Part shown: positions 17,300 to 25,897 of the stretch, one piece after another
Position numbering within the stretch: the stretch's first letter is position 1
How the letters are laid out: each line of letters opens with the position of its first letter
Assembly (NCBI GenBank): GCA_964523405.1
Contig: CAZGAQ010000028.1
Span: forward strand, 1-64,000
Direction of reading: 5' to 3'
Source: CAZGAQ01 sp964523405
Lineage (GTDB): Bacteria; Planctomycetota; Phycisphaerae; UBA1845; Fen-1342
Length of the DNA stretch: 64,000 nt
The notes under the pieces: generated by a model
Databases searched by the model: none
Told to the model about the DNA's origin: nothing
What the model saw: the letters and a program-made list of their open reading frames with translations, nothing else
Made by a program: the position numbers and the translations under genes

Positions 17300-17655
17300 G
17301 CTCTGGCGCGCGGCAGCCGCGGGTCAAACAGGTTGGGCGGGGGCGTGGCCCAGTTCGTCGGCAGCACCACGGGGGTCAGCAACGGGCAATTGGGATCCGG
17401 GCTGCGTTCGTCGCTGTTGAGTTCGGAATCCGGGTGGGTCGGCACTCGGGGAACGTCGGGTGGTGTAGCCGGGAACGTGTCCGCCCGGACTTCGGCTTGC
17501 GCGTTGGCGAGGTACTGCAGATACTCCGGCGACGGCTGCTCCATGCGCACGAGCGTGGCGTGGTACCACATGTCCACGGCCGCAACGTAGCTACCCACAC
17601 CGGAGATGACGGTGAGCGCTGTGGCCAGCATCACATAAGTCGTTCCGCCTGACAT
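17296..17655 (-). CDS. small single-pass membrane protein, sibling of the 21889 gene
   Basis: The start ATG at 17655 has GAGGG upstream. The 119-residue product opens MSGGTTYVMLATALTVISGV and continues GSYVAAVDMWYHATLVR. That is one membrane helix followed by an amphipathic stretch, then a Pro-rich soluble tail. The first 52 residues align with the product of 21889-22209 (MSGGTTCVLLTTALVIISSV, GSYVSAVNQW, and a shared EQPSPEYLQYLA/EEPCPQYVAYVA block), while the tails differ. The two siblings bracket an ECF sigma factor and its kinase on the same strand. I know no named family. A role linked to that signalling pair is inferred only from position. Confidence 0.75.
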   Translation of the reverse strand: MSGGTTYVMLATALTVISGVGSYVAAVDMWYHATLVRMEQPSPEYLQYLANAQAEVRADTFPATPPDVPRVPTHPDSELNSDERSPDPNCPLLTPVVLPTNWATPPPNLFDPRLPRARA

Positions 17656-17733
17656 AGTCGTCCCTCGATCAGAACCGAAACTTCTTGGCACCTACTCTCG
17701 ATCTCGCGCGTCCGCAGTCAGGCGGACGCTGCT

Positions 17734-20700
17734 TCAGGGCGCCACCCCGGTGGCGGAGGAATCCCCAGACGGCTCGGGCAGCGCTTCTCCAGTCAGGCGC
17801 GCCAGGCGATATTCGGCCCAGTGCAGGCCGTAGTGCGCGTGCGGGATGGCGCGATATGTCAGACACTGCCGGTAGGCCGCGATCGCGTCGGCGCGGCGGC
17901 CCTCCAACTCCGCCCGCCAGCCCACGTAGAACCAGGCGTAGGAACCCATATGATGCCCGGCCCACAGCACACTGGCGTGCCGTTCGGTGTATTCCGCCAG
18001 ACTGACGCGATCGAGGAAATAGGCCGCGGTCCACGGGTCCGGGCACGCCGAGCGGAGCGCCGTGGACTCCCGCCCCTCCAGACCGCTGGCGCGGAGCGCC
18101 TGCTGGAAAGCCGCACGGGCTTCGTCGGGGCGGCCGCAACCGAGCAATGCGCAGCCGAGCGACTTGTAGTAGTACGCCGGAACGCTCGGCAGCGACGCGG
18201 TGGCGCGGGTGATCACCTGTACGGCGCGCTCGCAATCGTCCCCCAGCATCAGGTAGTCTGCGTGCACCAGCAGCGTGAAAGGGAGCGCGTTGAGTTGTTC
18301 CAGGTCGGTGCTGCGCGCCAACTCGACAGCGCGAGCCACGCCGACGGCGGATTGCTTGCCGAGGTTGACCAGTTCGCTGACGTACTTCATACGCCCGAGA
18401 TTCACCTGCTGATCGCGCGCGCCGGTCAAGAGCCGAGCGTAGCGCGGCTCGTCCGGGTACTCGTCAGCCAATTCCGCCAGCATCCCGGCCGCCCGCTCGT
18501 AAGCCGCGCTCGCGTCGCGGACACGCCAGGTCAGCATCAGCATCTGCCCCTCTTCCAAGAGCAGCTCGGCCAGGGCAACACGACTGCCGGGGTCCGCGGG
18601 CGCCTCCGCCAGCACGCGCTGTTGATGAACCCACGCGAGGCGCGCCGCCTCTTGCGCCTCCTCCAGGCGCCCAGCACAGAACAGCAACTGATCCAGGTCC
18701 CGATAACCCCGGGACAGGCGCGCGGTGTACCAGGGTATCTCCCCGGTCGCCTGCGCCGCCAACTCGCCGAGCCGCGACTGGGGGCACGGCGCAACCGCCG
18801 GGCTGGCACCGCGGGCGGCGTCCTGCCACCAGCGGCGCGTGAAGGCCAACTCGGCCGCGTACGTCGGTTCCTCCGGATAGGCAGCCACGAGGGCTTCCTG
18901 CTGGGCGAGGGCGTCGCGCGCGGCACGCTCCGCCTCACCGTGGCGCCGGGTCAGCGTCAACAGGCTCGCGTGGTTGATTTCCGCGCGGGCCAGTTCACGC
19001 TGCCAGCGCGGCTCGGCTGGCCGCTCCTGACGCAGGCGGCGGAGCAGCTCCAGCGCCTGCAGACCGGTGGACTCGGCCGTCGCGGTGCCACCGGTGCTGA
19101 GCAAAACGCGGCCAAGCAGATTCAGCAGTCGCGCGCGGCGGAAGCATGCCTCCGGATCCAGGGCCGCCGCTGCGACATGCGTGCGCTCGAATTCGGTGGC
19201 CGCCTGCCGGGCGGCGTCGAGCGCCTCCGCGGAGCGCTGCTGGCTCCAGAGCAAAAGCGCCAGGTGCGTACCGCATGCGGCCGCATCGACGCACGTGTCG
19301 GCCTGGGAGTCGGGTGGCGTTTCCGCGCTGATCCGCAGGGCGCGACGGTAGGCCGCCTCGGCCGGCGCCACCTGGCCGAGCAGCAGATTGACGTGCCCGG
19401 TGCGGACGAGCGCAGCCGCAAGTTGGCGCTGCAGCACATCGTGCTGCGTGATCGAAGTCAACTCGACGGGAGTGGTTTCCGTGCTTGCCCGCAACTCCTC
19501 CCGGATCAGGGCCTGCTGCTGCAGATCGTCCCGATAGCCCGGGGCCAGCAGTTCTTCGACGGCCGCCCGGGCCAGGGCGAGGTTGCGCTCGGCCGTACCC
19601 CGGGCAATGACGGCATCATCGCGCTCGCGGACGGCTTCGGCGCGTTCCAGCGCCACCCAGACTGTGCTCGCACTCAGCAGGACAACCGCCAGCACGAGCG
19701 TGCCGGCTCCGGCCAGTACGGCCGCGCGATGGCGGCGCGCCCACTTCATGACGCGCTCAGCCGGTCCGGGCGGACGGGCGAGGATCGGCCGGTTCTCCAG
19801 ATAGCGCCGCAAATCGTCGGCCAGTGCTTGGGCGGTGGTGTAGCGCTCGCGCGCGTCCTTGGCGATGGCTTTGTGAACAATGGTGGCGAGTTCGCGGGGG
19901 ACGGTCGCTTCCTGAGCGCGCAGCGCCGGAGCGTCCTCCTGGGCAATTCGGCGCAGCACTTCCTGCTGGGTTGTCCCGGCGAAAGCGGGCCGCAGGCACA
20001 GCAGCTCGTAGAGCGAGAGGCCCAGCGAGTAGATGTCGCTGCGCGCGTCCACCGGCTCATGGCGGGCCAGCGCCTGCTCGGGACTCATATAGCGGAGGGT
20101 ACCCAGCAGGGAGCCCGTGAAGGTCAGGCCGGGCTCTCCCGCCAGGTGCGCGAGGCCGAAATCGGTGAGCCACAGCCGGCCATGCACGTCGAGCAGGAGA
20201 TTGGACGGCTTCACGTCGCGGTGAATGACCCCGCGCTCATGCGCGTACTGCAGGGCGGTCGCAGCCTGAATGCCCAATTGTGCCACGGCCGCGAAGCGCG
20301 CTTCGCCGGCACTGCTGCCGGCCGCGGTCAGAGCTTGCGACCAGCCGGATGCGAGCGGCGCGGGTAGGAGCGCAGAGCTGCCGGCGTTCGACGGGACGGG
20401 GGTCGTGAGCCGGCGCGTCGCCAGTTCGGTGATGATCGTCGAGAGCGGGCAGCCCTCGATATACTGCATGGCATAGTAGTGCACGCCGCGTTCGCAGCCG
20501 ACGGCGAAGACCGGGACGATATTGGTGTGGTGCAGGTGGGCGGCGGCCTGCGCCTCGCGGCGGAAGCGCTGCAACTGCCGCTCATCGAGCACGCCGGCCA
20601 GCGGCAGGACCTTTAGCGCGACGCGCCGGTCGAGCGAAAGCTGCTCGGCCTCGTAGACGATACCCATACCGCCACGACCGATCTCGCGGATCAGGCGGAA

Positions 20701-20931
20701 GTCGCCGAGTTGGCCCAGGGCGGCGGCGCTGGGTACTTCACCACGATCGGAGGTCAACGGATCCGCACCGCGCAGGGCGTGCAAGGCCGGGAAGACCTCG
20801 CGGATCACGGACGCCACAGCGGGAAAGCGGGCCGCGTATTCCTCGACGTCCGGTTGCTCGCCGCGCGTGATGCGCTCGAGCCACTCGTCGGCGGCGCGCC
20901 CCAACACACTCTCCGCAGTGGGGTCAGGCAT
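17734..20931 (-). CDS. serine/threonine protein kinase with TPR-like C-terminal domain
   Basis: This is a Hanks-type kinase of 1065 residues. The kinase domain (about 77-370) has GRGGMG (85-90), catalytic Lys107 in VALKVL, IHRDVKPSN, DFG in LTDFGLAHLAG, and the MSPEQA motif. A roughly 35-residue Gly/Ser/Ala-rich insert separates GCPLSTIITELATRR from the catalytic loop. A membrane helix (about 400-425: AAVLAGAGTLVLAVVLLSAS) is followed by some 600 residues of helical TPR-like repeats, which would be outside the cytoplasm. I start at ATG 20931 because it overlaps the stop of the sigma factor gene by eight bases and has GGGAGG upstream; an in-frame ATG at 20979 is possible. The overlap implies coupled expression with the sigma factor. 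Confidence 0.92.
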   Translation of the reverse strand: MPDPTAESVLGRAADEWLERITRGEQPDVEEYAARFPAVASVIREVFPALHALRGADPLTSDRGEVPSAAALGQLGDFRLIREIGRGGMGIVYEAEQLSLDRRVALKVLPLAGVLDERQLQRFRREAQAAAHLHHTNIVPVFAVGCERGVHYYAMQYIEGCPLSTIITELATRRLTTPVPSNAGSSALLPAPLASGWSQALTAAGSSAGEARFAAVAQLGIQAATALQYAHERGVIHRDVKPSNLLLDVHGRLWLTDFGLAHLAGEPGLTFTGSLLGTLRYMSPEQALARHEPVDARSDIYSLGLSLYELLCLRPAFAGTTQQEVLRRIAQEDAPALRAQEATVPRELATIVHKAIAKDARERYTTAQALADDLRRYLENRPILARPPGPAERVMKWARRHRAAVLAGAGTLVLAVVLLSASTVWVALERAEAVRERDDAVIARGTAERNLALARAAVEELLAPGYRDDLQQQALIREELRASTETTPVELTSITQHDVLQRQLAAALVRTGHVNLLLGQVAPAEAAYRRALRISAETPPDSQADTCVDAAACGTHLALLLWSQQRSAEALDAARQAATEFERTHVAAAALDPEACFRRARLLNLLGRVLLSTGGTATAESTGLQALELLRRLRQERPAEPRWQRELARAEINHASLLTLTRRHGEAERAARDALAQQEALVAAYPEEPTYAAELAFTRRWWQDAARGASPAVAPCPQSRLGELAAQATGEIPWYTARLSRGYRDLDQLLFCAGRLEEAQEAARLAWVHQQRVLAEAPADPGSRVALAELLLEEGQMLMLTWRVRDASAAYERAAGMLAELADEYPDEPRYARLLTGARDQQVNLGRMKYVSELVNLGKQSAVGVARAVELARSTDLEQLNALPFTLLVHADYLMLGDDCERAVQVITRATASLPSVPAYYYKSLGCALLGCGRPDEARAAFQQALRASGLEGRESTALRSACPDPWTAAYFLDRVSLAEYTERHASVLWAGHHMGSYAWFYVGWRAELEGRRADAIAAYRQCLTYRAIPHAHYGLHWAEYRLARLTGEALPEPSGDSSATGVAP

Positions 20932-21577
20932 GCGTGTCGCGACCTCCCGGCGCGGACTGTGTGAAGCCGACTTCAACAAGGCGCGCCCGCAGGCGCAGCA
21001 AGGCGCGCCCGTAACGTTTGCTGGCCGTGTCGGGCGCGATCTTCAGCACGAGGGCGACCTCGGCATTGGAAAGTCCCTCGACATGGCGCAGGAGCACAAC
21101 TTCGCGATCATCGTCAGCCAGGTCCGCCAGCGCCACACGCACACGGCGCGCCAACTCGTCGCGAACCAGGACCTGACTCGGACTGGCCGCAGAGGCGCAG
21201 ATCTGATCGGCGAGGGCCACGCCGGATTCCTCGGGCAGGGCGACCTCGCGGGTCACGTCGCGGCGCTGGGTCGCGGCGTGGCGGCGCTGCAGCATGAGCA
21301 AGCGGTCATACGTGATCTGCCGCAGCCAGAGGCGGAAAGGCAGCGGCGGCTGCGCGCTGTACGCGGGCAGCCGCCGGGCCGCTTCCAACTGGGCTTCCTG
21401 GATCACGTCGGAGGCGTCGATGCGTTGCCGGAGGCGCGGGTCCAGGCGGAACTCGACGAAACGGCGCAGGTAGGCGCGGTGGCGTGCGAAGAGTTCGTCC
21501 CGCGCGGCGGCGCTGCCGTCCCGCACCCGCGCGAGCAGGCGCTGCGTTTCGTGCGAATCGTGACTCCGCGAGGACAT
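20924..21577 (-). CDS. ECF-type RNA polymerase sigma factor
   Basis: The 217-residue sigma-70 family protein has only regions 2 and 4. Region 2 shows ELFARHRAYLRRFVEFRLD and IDASDVIQEAQLEAARRL. Region 4 has VALADLADDDREVVLLRHVE, then the recognition helix LSNAEVALVLKIAPDTASK. It directs RNA polymerase to a small regulon. Its gene overlaps the kinase gene, matching the planctomycete pattern in which kinases replace anti-sigma factors as partners; that partnership is inference. The 310 bases upstream (21578-21888) hold nothing I recognise. Confidence 0.92.
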   Translation of the reverse strand: MSSRSHDSHETQRLLARVRDGSAAARDELFARHRAYLRRFVEFRLDPRLRQRIDASDVIQEAQLEAARRLPAYSAQPPLPFRLWLRQITYDRLLMLQRRHAATQRRDVTREVALPEESGVALADQICASAASPSQVLVRDELARRVRVALADLADDDREVVLLRHVEGLSNAEVALVLKIAPDTASKRYGRALLRLRARLVEVGFTQSAPGGRDTHA

Positions 21578-21888
21578 TGCCCGGACTCCGCTGAGGGTCT
21601 ACACATATGTACCTGCGGAATTCGACCGCCGCGGACGGAACACAGGTCGCGGAAATTCTCGGAAACCCGCCGCGCGGGTTCACGAAACTAGCGCGGCGGC
21701 CCGCCAGAATGAGCGGTAAGTCGTTGCCGGATAAACAACTGCCGATCGCTCCCGCCAACTCGGGTGGCGGGCACAGTAACGAGGCCGACCGGGCCGCGGC
21801 TGGACCACACCGAGTTCCACTCCGGCCGCAGGGCGGCGGCGCGGACGCCCCCACCTGCCGCCGACTTCGCGCCCAAGACTGGCGCGCC

Positions 21889-22209
21889 CTATTCGGGAAG
21901 ATTCCAATCCGGAACGGCACCGAAGAGGGACGACGCGGGGGCAGAACGAATCGTCGCACGTTCGTCCCAGTCTGAATCACAAACGGGAATGGCGGGCGCG
22001 GCCGGAAGGTCGGGCCTCTGCGCAGGACTCGCGTCGGTCCAATCAGCGGAGTGCTGGCCAGCAACATACGCGACATACTGCGGGCACGGCTCCTCCGCAC
22101 GCGCCCGGACCGCTTGGCTCCACTGATTCACGGCCGAGACGTAGCTGCCTACGCTGGAGATGATGACCAGCGCCGTAGTCAGCAGCACACAGGTTGTTCC
22201 ACCAGACAT
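21889..22209 (-). CDS. small single-pass membrane protein, sibling of the 17296 gene
   Basis: The 106-residue product starts at ATG 22209 after GGAGG at an 8-nt spacing. It has MSGG, one membrane helix (VLLTTALVIISSVGSYVSAV), then WSQAVRARAEEPCPQYVAYV and an acidic/Pro tail. It shares about half of its first 50 residues with the protein at 17296-17655, including the same start context. It would be the first gene of the minus-strand block that continues with the sigma factor and kinase. Function unknown. Confidence 0.75.
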   Translation of the reverse strand: MSGGTTCVLLTTALVIISSVGSYVSAVNQWSQAVRARAEEPCPQYVAYVAGQHSADWTDASPAQRPDLPAAPAIPVCDSDWDERATIRSAPASSLFGAVPDWNLPE

Positions 22210-22752
22210 GTCTGTTCCTCCACGAGCACACGGTCCGCTGAGAAGAAGCTCTCGGGCTGGCTAGCCCCGCGATGGCAACGTCAAGCCATCGCGCGCGGGC
22301 GGCGTCCGTCGGCCCGACGGCACTCGACTACCGCGCTAGACCCGCGCGGCAGCACCAACGTAGGACCCAGTACGCGAAACAAGGCCGCGTGCCGCCCCGT
22401 ATTCGGTCGCGGGCGGCCGAGATTGTGAGACTGCCAGCACGGGGTCCGGGCCCGGAGCGCGGGACCGGGCAGGCTCACGTCGCGCAAGCGGGCACGTCGC
22501 GCACAAGCGCTAACTTACTCGGGGACAGTTGATTGCAGTTCGGGGCGTGAAGTTCCGCAGATCGCGGCGCCAGCCAACTGGGCAGCTCAGCCCGAGCGCT
22601 TGCGGCCGGACCGTCCTCGACAAGTACCGACAACCGGGGACGGGGCGCTTTTGCGCCGCGGCCTACCCGTTCGCGCGGAGCACCCGCTGGCTCATCGCGC
22701 CTGCACCGCGCCGGTACCTCCCAGTACTCTCACATCACTCGCGGCGTGCGGC
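22210..22752. other. 543-base gap, with one hairpin
   Basis: No gene is supported here. The only structure I see is GCGATGGC-(8)-GCCATCGC, a perfect 8-bp stem at 22269-22292, about 60 bases upstream of the small membrane protein gene. It has no U tract and may be a leader structure. Confidence 0.4.
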
Positions 22753-24564
22753 CTACGCCTTCACCAGCAGCCCGCCGCGCTGGTAAATCTTGAGCTGCGC
22801 GTTGGAGAAGGGCGTGCCGCTAATCTCACCCTTGCCCGTTCGCTTGATCGTGCCGGTCGCGAAGTCGACCTCGACCTCCTCGCCATCCTTCAGGTCGGAC
22901 GCAACAGCCGGGGCCCGCAGGATCGCCAGGCCCGCATTGATCGCGTTGCGCTCGTAGATCGCGCCGAACGACTCCGCCACGACCGCCGCGACGCCGAGTG
23001 AGAGGAAGCAATCGACGGCCTGCTGCCGCGAAGAGCCGCAACCGAAGTTCTTGCCGGTGATCACGATGTCGCCGGGCTGGGCCTTCTTGGTGAAGTCCTC
23101 CCAACCCTTGAGATTGTCGAACGTGTACTGCCCCATCTGCTTGATGTCAGTGATCGTCAGGTAGCGGTTGTGGAAGATCATGTCCGTGTCGATGTTGTCC
23201 TGGCGGATCACCCACACGCGGCCGCGAACCTTGGTCGACTTGGCGACCTGTGGCGCGGCGGCAGTCGCAGCCGCCTTGGCGGGCGCGGCAGCGGCGGCGG
23301 CCTTGAAGACCGCAGGCTGCGCGGGAATCGCGTCGACCGTCGTGATCTGGCCGGCGATCGCGGAGGCGGCAGCCGTCTCGGGCGACGCGAGGTAGACGCT
23401 GCCCTTGCCCTGCTTGCCGGCGAAGTTGCGGTTGCCGGTGCTGACGGTGACCTCGCCGGGGCCGTTCTGGCCGATCTGACCCGCGGCACACCCGCCGCAG
23501 CCGGCGTTGCTCAGCAGCGCACCGGCGTCTTTGAAGATCTTCACCGTGCCGTCTTCGAGCAGGCGGCGCCACACGGCGTCCGTCGCGGGCACGATCTTGA
23601 GCACGACGCCCGGAGCAATCTTGCGGCCCTTGAGTACGCGGGCGGCCGCGACGAGGTCCTCATGGCGGCCGTTGGTACACGAACCGATGAAGACGGAGTC
23701 GATCTTGGTGCCGCGCAGTTCGGACACCGGAACCACGTCCTCGGGGTGACCCGGGCGGGCAATCATGGGGCCGAGGCCGGTGATGTCGACGGTGACTTCC
23801 TGCTCGTACTTCGCGCCGGCGTCGGCAAGGACGGCCTTGGCGGGGCGACCGGTGGCCGTGCTGCAGTATTCGAGCACGGCCTGGTTGGGCGGGAAGAGCA
23901 TGATGATGCCGCCCATCTCGGTACACATGGAGGCGATGGTGACGCGCCCAGGGAGGTCGAGCTGGTCGACGTACGGGCCGTAGAGTTCAGCCGCGTAGCC
24001 GAGCAGGCCGTTGGCGCCGAAGTGCTTGTTTAGGGCGAGCGTGACGTCCTTGGGCGTCGCGTGCGGACCGGGCAGGCCCTTCAGCGTGATCTTGATCGAG
24101 GGCGGGACGACGAACCAGGTCGTGCCGTGGGCGAAAGCGTGCGCGATGTCCTGGTCGCCCATGCCCTGGCCGAAGGCGCCGATCGCGCCGAGGATGTTGG
24201 CGTGCGAGTCGGTGGAGACGAGCGTCTCGCCGGGCCCGACGAGACCCTGGTCGATGGCGACGTGGGTGCCGATACCGGAGTCGACGTCGTAGACGCGCAG
24301 GCCGTGCTGGCGGGCGAAGAGCCGGCACTTTTGCTGGTTCGAGGCGTAGCTCTGGTCGGAGCCGCCGGGGTTGCAGTCGAAGGTGAAGCAGGTACGGGCG
24401 GGGTCGGCGATGCCCAGGCCGTTGTCGACGAGGTTCTTGACGACGTTGGCGCCACCGAAGTCGCGGGCGACGCGGGCGTCGATCGTGATGTCGACCATAT
24501 CGCCCGGCACAACGTCCCGGCCGGCGTGGGAGGCGATGATCTTTTCGATGATGGTGTGATTCAT
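22753..24564 (-). CDS. fused aconitase-family dehydratase (LeuC-LeuD type)
   Basis: One 603-residue chain carries both subunits of an iron-sulfur hydro-lyase. Residues 1-410 are LeuC/aconitase-like: IIEKIIASHAG at the start, VSTDSHANILG, and cluster cysteines in FIGSCTNGR and LSNAGCGGCAAG. An Ala-rich linker (about 422-446) leads to a LeuD-like swivelling domain with NIDTDMIFHNRYLT and GKNFGCGSSRQQA. Such enzymes isomerise 3-isopropylmalate (leucine synthesis) or citrate, homocitrate or dimethylmalate. The large part resembles the 'type 2' LeuC/homoaconitase group, so the substrate is uncertain. Normally LeuC and LeuD are separate proteins. The start at 24564 lies only ten bases from a terminal repeat of the neighbouring cassette. 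Confidence 0.9.
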   Translation of the reverse strand: MNHTIIEKIIASHAGRDVVPGDMVDITIDARVARDFGGANVVKNLVDNGLGIADPARTCFTFDCNPGGSDQSYASNQQKCRLFARQHGLRVYDVDSGIGTHVAIDQGLVGPGETLVSTDSHANILGAIGAFGQGMGDQDIAHAFAHGTTWFVVPPSIKITLKGLPGPHATPKDVTLALNKHFGANGLLGYAAELYGPYVDQLDLPGRVTIASMCTEMGGIIMLFPPNQAVLEYCSTATGRPAKAVLADAGAKYEQEVTVDITGLGPMIARPGHPEDVVPVSELRGTKIDSVFIGSCTNGRHEDLVAAARVLKGRKIAPGVVLKIVPATDAVWRRLLEDGTVKIFKDAGALLSNAGCGGCAAGQIGQNGPGEVTVSTGNRNFAGKQGKGSVYLASPETAAASAIAGQITTVDAIPAQPAVFKAAAAAAPAKAAATAAAPQVAKSTKVRGRVWVIRQDNIDTDMIFHNRYLTITDIKQMGQYTFDNLKGWEDFTKKAQPGDIVITGKNFGCGSSRQQAVDCFLSLGVAAVVAESFGAIYERNAINAGLAILRAPAVASDLKDGEEVEVDFATGTIKRTGKGEISGTPFSNAQLKIYQRGGLLVKA

Positions 24565-24573
24565 GTAGAAGCC

Positions 24574-24602
24574 CTCAGCCGTCAGCCTTCAGCCGTCAGC
24601 CA
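24574..24602. repeat. left inverted repeat of four-helix-bundle cassette
   Basis: CTCAGCCGTCAGCC followed by TTCAGCCGTCAGCCA is itself a short tandem of CAGCCGT/CAGCCTT units. It is the inverted counterpart of 25141-25170. It ends just before the leuCD ribosome site (GAGG). Confidence 0.75.
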
Positions 24603-24669
24603 GAGCAGGAGGACGGCACGTCGGTTCCGACGGCGTGTAGTTCGTTGGTTCAATATGCCAAAACGGACG

Positions 24670-25035
24670 TCACGCATCACCTGAAGAACACAGGCGGTCG
24701 TACAGGGCTGAGAGCATTCGCTTCACTTCCTCAGCCTGCTCCGACAGCGTAGCGTATGCGGGCGGCGGCAGAAACTCCAGGTCGCGTGCGAGGAGCAGGA
24801 AGTACTCGACCTCGCTCGCCGAGCCGAGCGCAATGCCCACGAAGCGGCTGAAATCTCGGTCCGAGCGCCGGCAGCGCCCCTCGGCCAGATTGGCCGGTAT
24901 CGATGTGGCCGCCCGGCGCATCTGGCTGGTTATCCCGTACACTTCCTCGCGCGGAAAGGCACTGGTCGCCTGATACACCGCCAGGGTCAGCGCGTGGGCC
25001 TTCTGCCAAACCTTCAGTTCCCGAAAGTCCTGCAT
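24670..25035 (-). CDS. four-helix-bundle protein (TIGR02436 / S23-like)
   Basis: The 121-residue protein opens with MQDFRELKVWQKAHALTLAV and contains YGITSQMRRAATSIPANLAE and EVEYFLLLARDL. These are hallmark stretches of the small four-helix-bundle family first seen in intervening sequences of 23S rRNA and related to Avd of diversity-generating retroelements. A GGGAGG precedes the start. The gene is flanked on both sides by inverted copies of a GGCTGACGGCTGAAGG repeat, which suggests the gene and repeats move together as a cassette. No reverse transcriptase or transposase is present. Confidence 0.9.
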   Translation of the reverse strand: MQDFRELKVWQKAHALTLAVYQATSAFPREEVYGITSQMRRAATSIPANLAEGRCRRSDRDFSRFVGIALGSASEVEYFLLLARDLEFLPPPAYATLSEQAEEVKRMLSALYDRLCSSGDA

Positions 25036-25140
25036 CGTCCCGCCTCCCTTCCACCACCAGAATCGGCGTCTGAAGTCGGAGCGCTGCGAGCCACTGGGGT
25101 CGCCGCGATATGTCGGCTAGCGTCCCGCCATCGACTCCGG

Positions 25141-25170
25141 CTGATGGCTGACGGCTGAAGGCTGACGGCT
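25141..25170. repeat. right inverted repeat of four-helix-bundle cassette
   Basis: CTGATGGCTGACGG followed by CTGAAGGCTGACGGCT is the inverted counterpart of 24574-24602 (over 20 matching bases). It overlaps the stop codon of the HD gene by two bases, so the insertion point was right at that gene's end. Confidence 0.75.
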
Positions 25171-25750
25171 ACTGAATGAGCTGCCCCTTCTCCATCATCA
25201 CCAGCGGATCGAACGTCGCGAAGTCGGCCTGGTGGATGAGGACCGTTTCCAGGCACTTGGGGGCGCCTTCGCCTTCCTTCGCGTGGCAGGCGATCGTGTT
25301 GAGGACGGTCTCATCGTGGATGCCGGCCTCAACCGCGAGGGCGGTGCCGGAGATCGGGTGGCGCAGGCACGCGCCGGCGCGGCTCTTCTTGTAGCCGCCG
25401 GCGCCGTCGCGCTCGGTCTCGACGAGCTTGCCGACGTCGTGCAGGATGCCGCCGGCGAGCAGGCGGTCGTAGTCGACCTTGTACGGCAGCTTGCCGCCGT
25501 ACGCGGCTTCCTGGGCTTTGGCGAGGCCGTAGGCCCCTTCGGTGACCGCGAGTGTGTGCTGGATGAAGTTCACGCCGTGGGTCTTGGTCAGGAGCGTGAA
25601 GGGCATGGCGGTGAGTTCGGCCACGGTGTTCCACTGACCGCGCTGGCAGGCGAGCACCCAGGTCTGCACGACCTTCTCGCGCAGGTCGGCGCTCGTGATG
25701 CGTTCGAGCACGGAGCCGAAGAGGCCGCGAATGTCCTTGTCCGAGATCAT
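25169..25750 (-). CDS. HD-domain phosphohydrolase
   Basis: The 193-residue cytosolic protein starts at ATG 25750, with GGAG 6 bases upstream. HD-superfamily metal ligands are visible: His in FIQHTLAVTEGAYGLA, the doublet in LLAGGILHDVGKLVE, His in RHPISGTALAVEAGI and VLNTIACHAKEGEG, and Asp in VLIHQADFATFDPL. HD enzymes hydrolyse phosphate esters of nucleotides. It is encoded upstream of leuCD on the same strand, interrupted by the four-helix-bundle cassette. The substrate is unknown. Confidence 0.85.
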   Translation of the reverse strand: MISDKDIRGLFGSVLERITSADLREKVVQTWVLACQRGQWNTVAELTAMPFTLLTKTHGVNFIQHTLAVTEGAYGLAKAQEAAYGGKLPYKVDYDRLLAGGILHDVGKLVETERDGAGGYKKSRAGACLRHPISGTALAVEAGIHDETVLNTIACHAKEGEGAPKCLETVLIHQADFATFDPLVMMEKGQLIQ

Positions 25751-25897
25751 GTGCTTCTCCGAGATGGCGGGCGGAGCCCGCAGGATCGGCGGTCGGCCGT
25801 TTGCCGAGCGCGCCACGCCCAACGGGGCCGGGTGATTCTACCGCGAGATGGGGGTGCGGGGTTGGGGGGGGGCCAGGGCCAAGGGGGGGGGGGCGAA

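Larger units (their letters stand above)
24574..25170. mobile_element. putative cassette: four-helix-bundle gene between inverted repeats
   Basis: About 600 bases with inverted terminal repeats around a single gene are inserted between the HD phosphohydrolase and leuCD, which run in the same direction and would otherwise be neighbours. No transposase is encoded, so mobilisation would be in trans. The mobile nature is inferred from structure. Confidence 0.5.

Noticed and set aside
17821..20367. Plus-strand open frame of about 850 codons
   Set aside because: It is the antisense shadow of the well-supported serine/threonine kinase; composition is Arg/Gln/Gly-rich and featureless.
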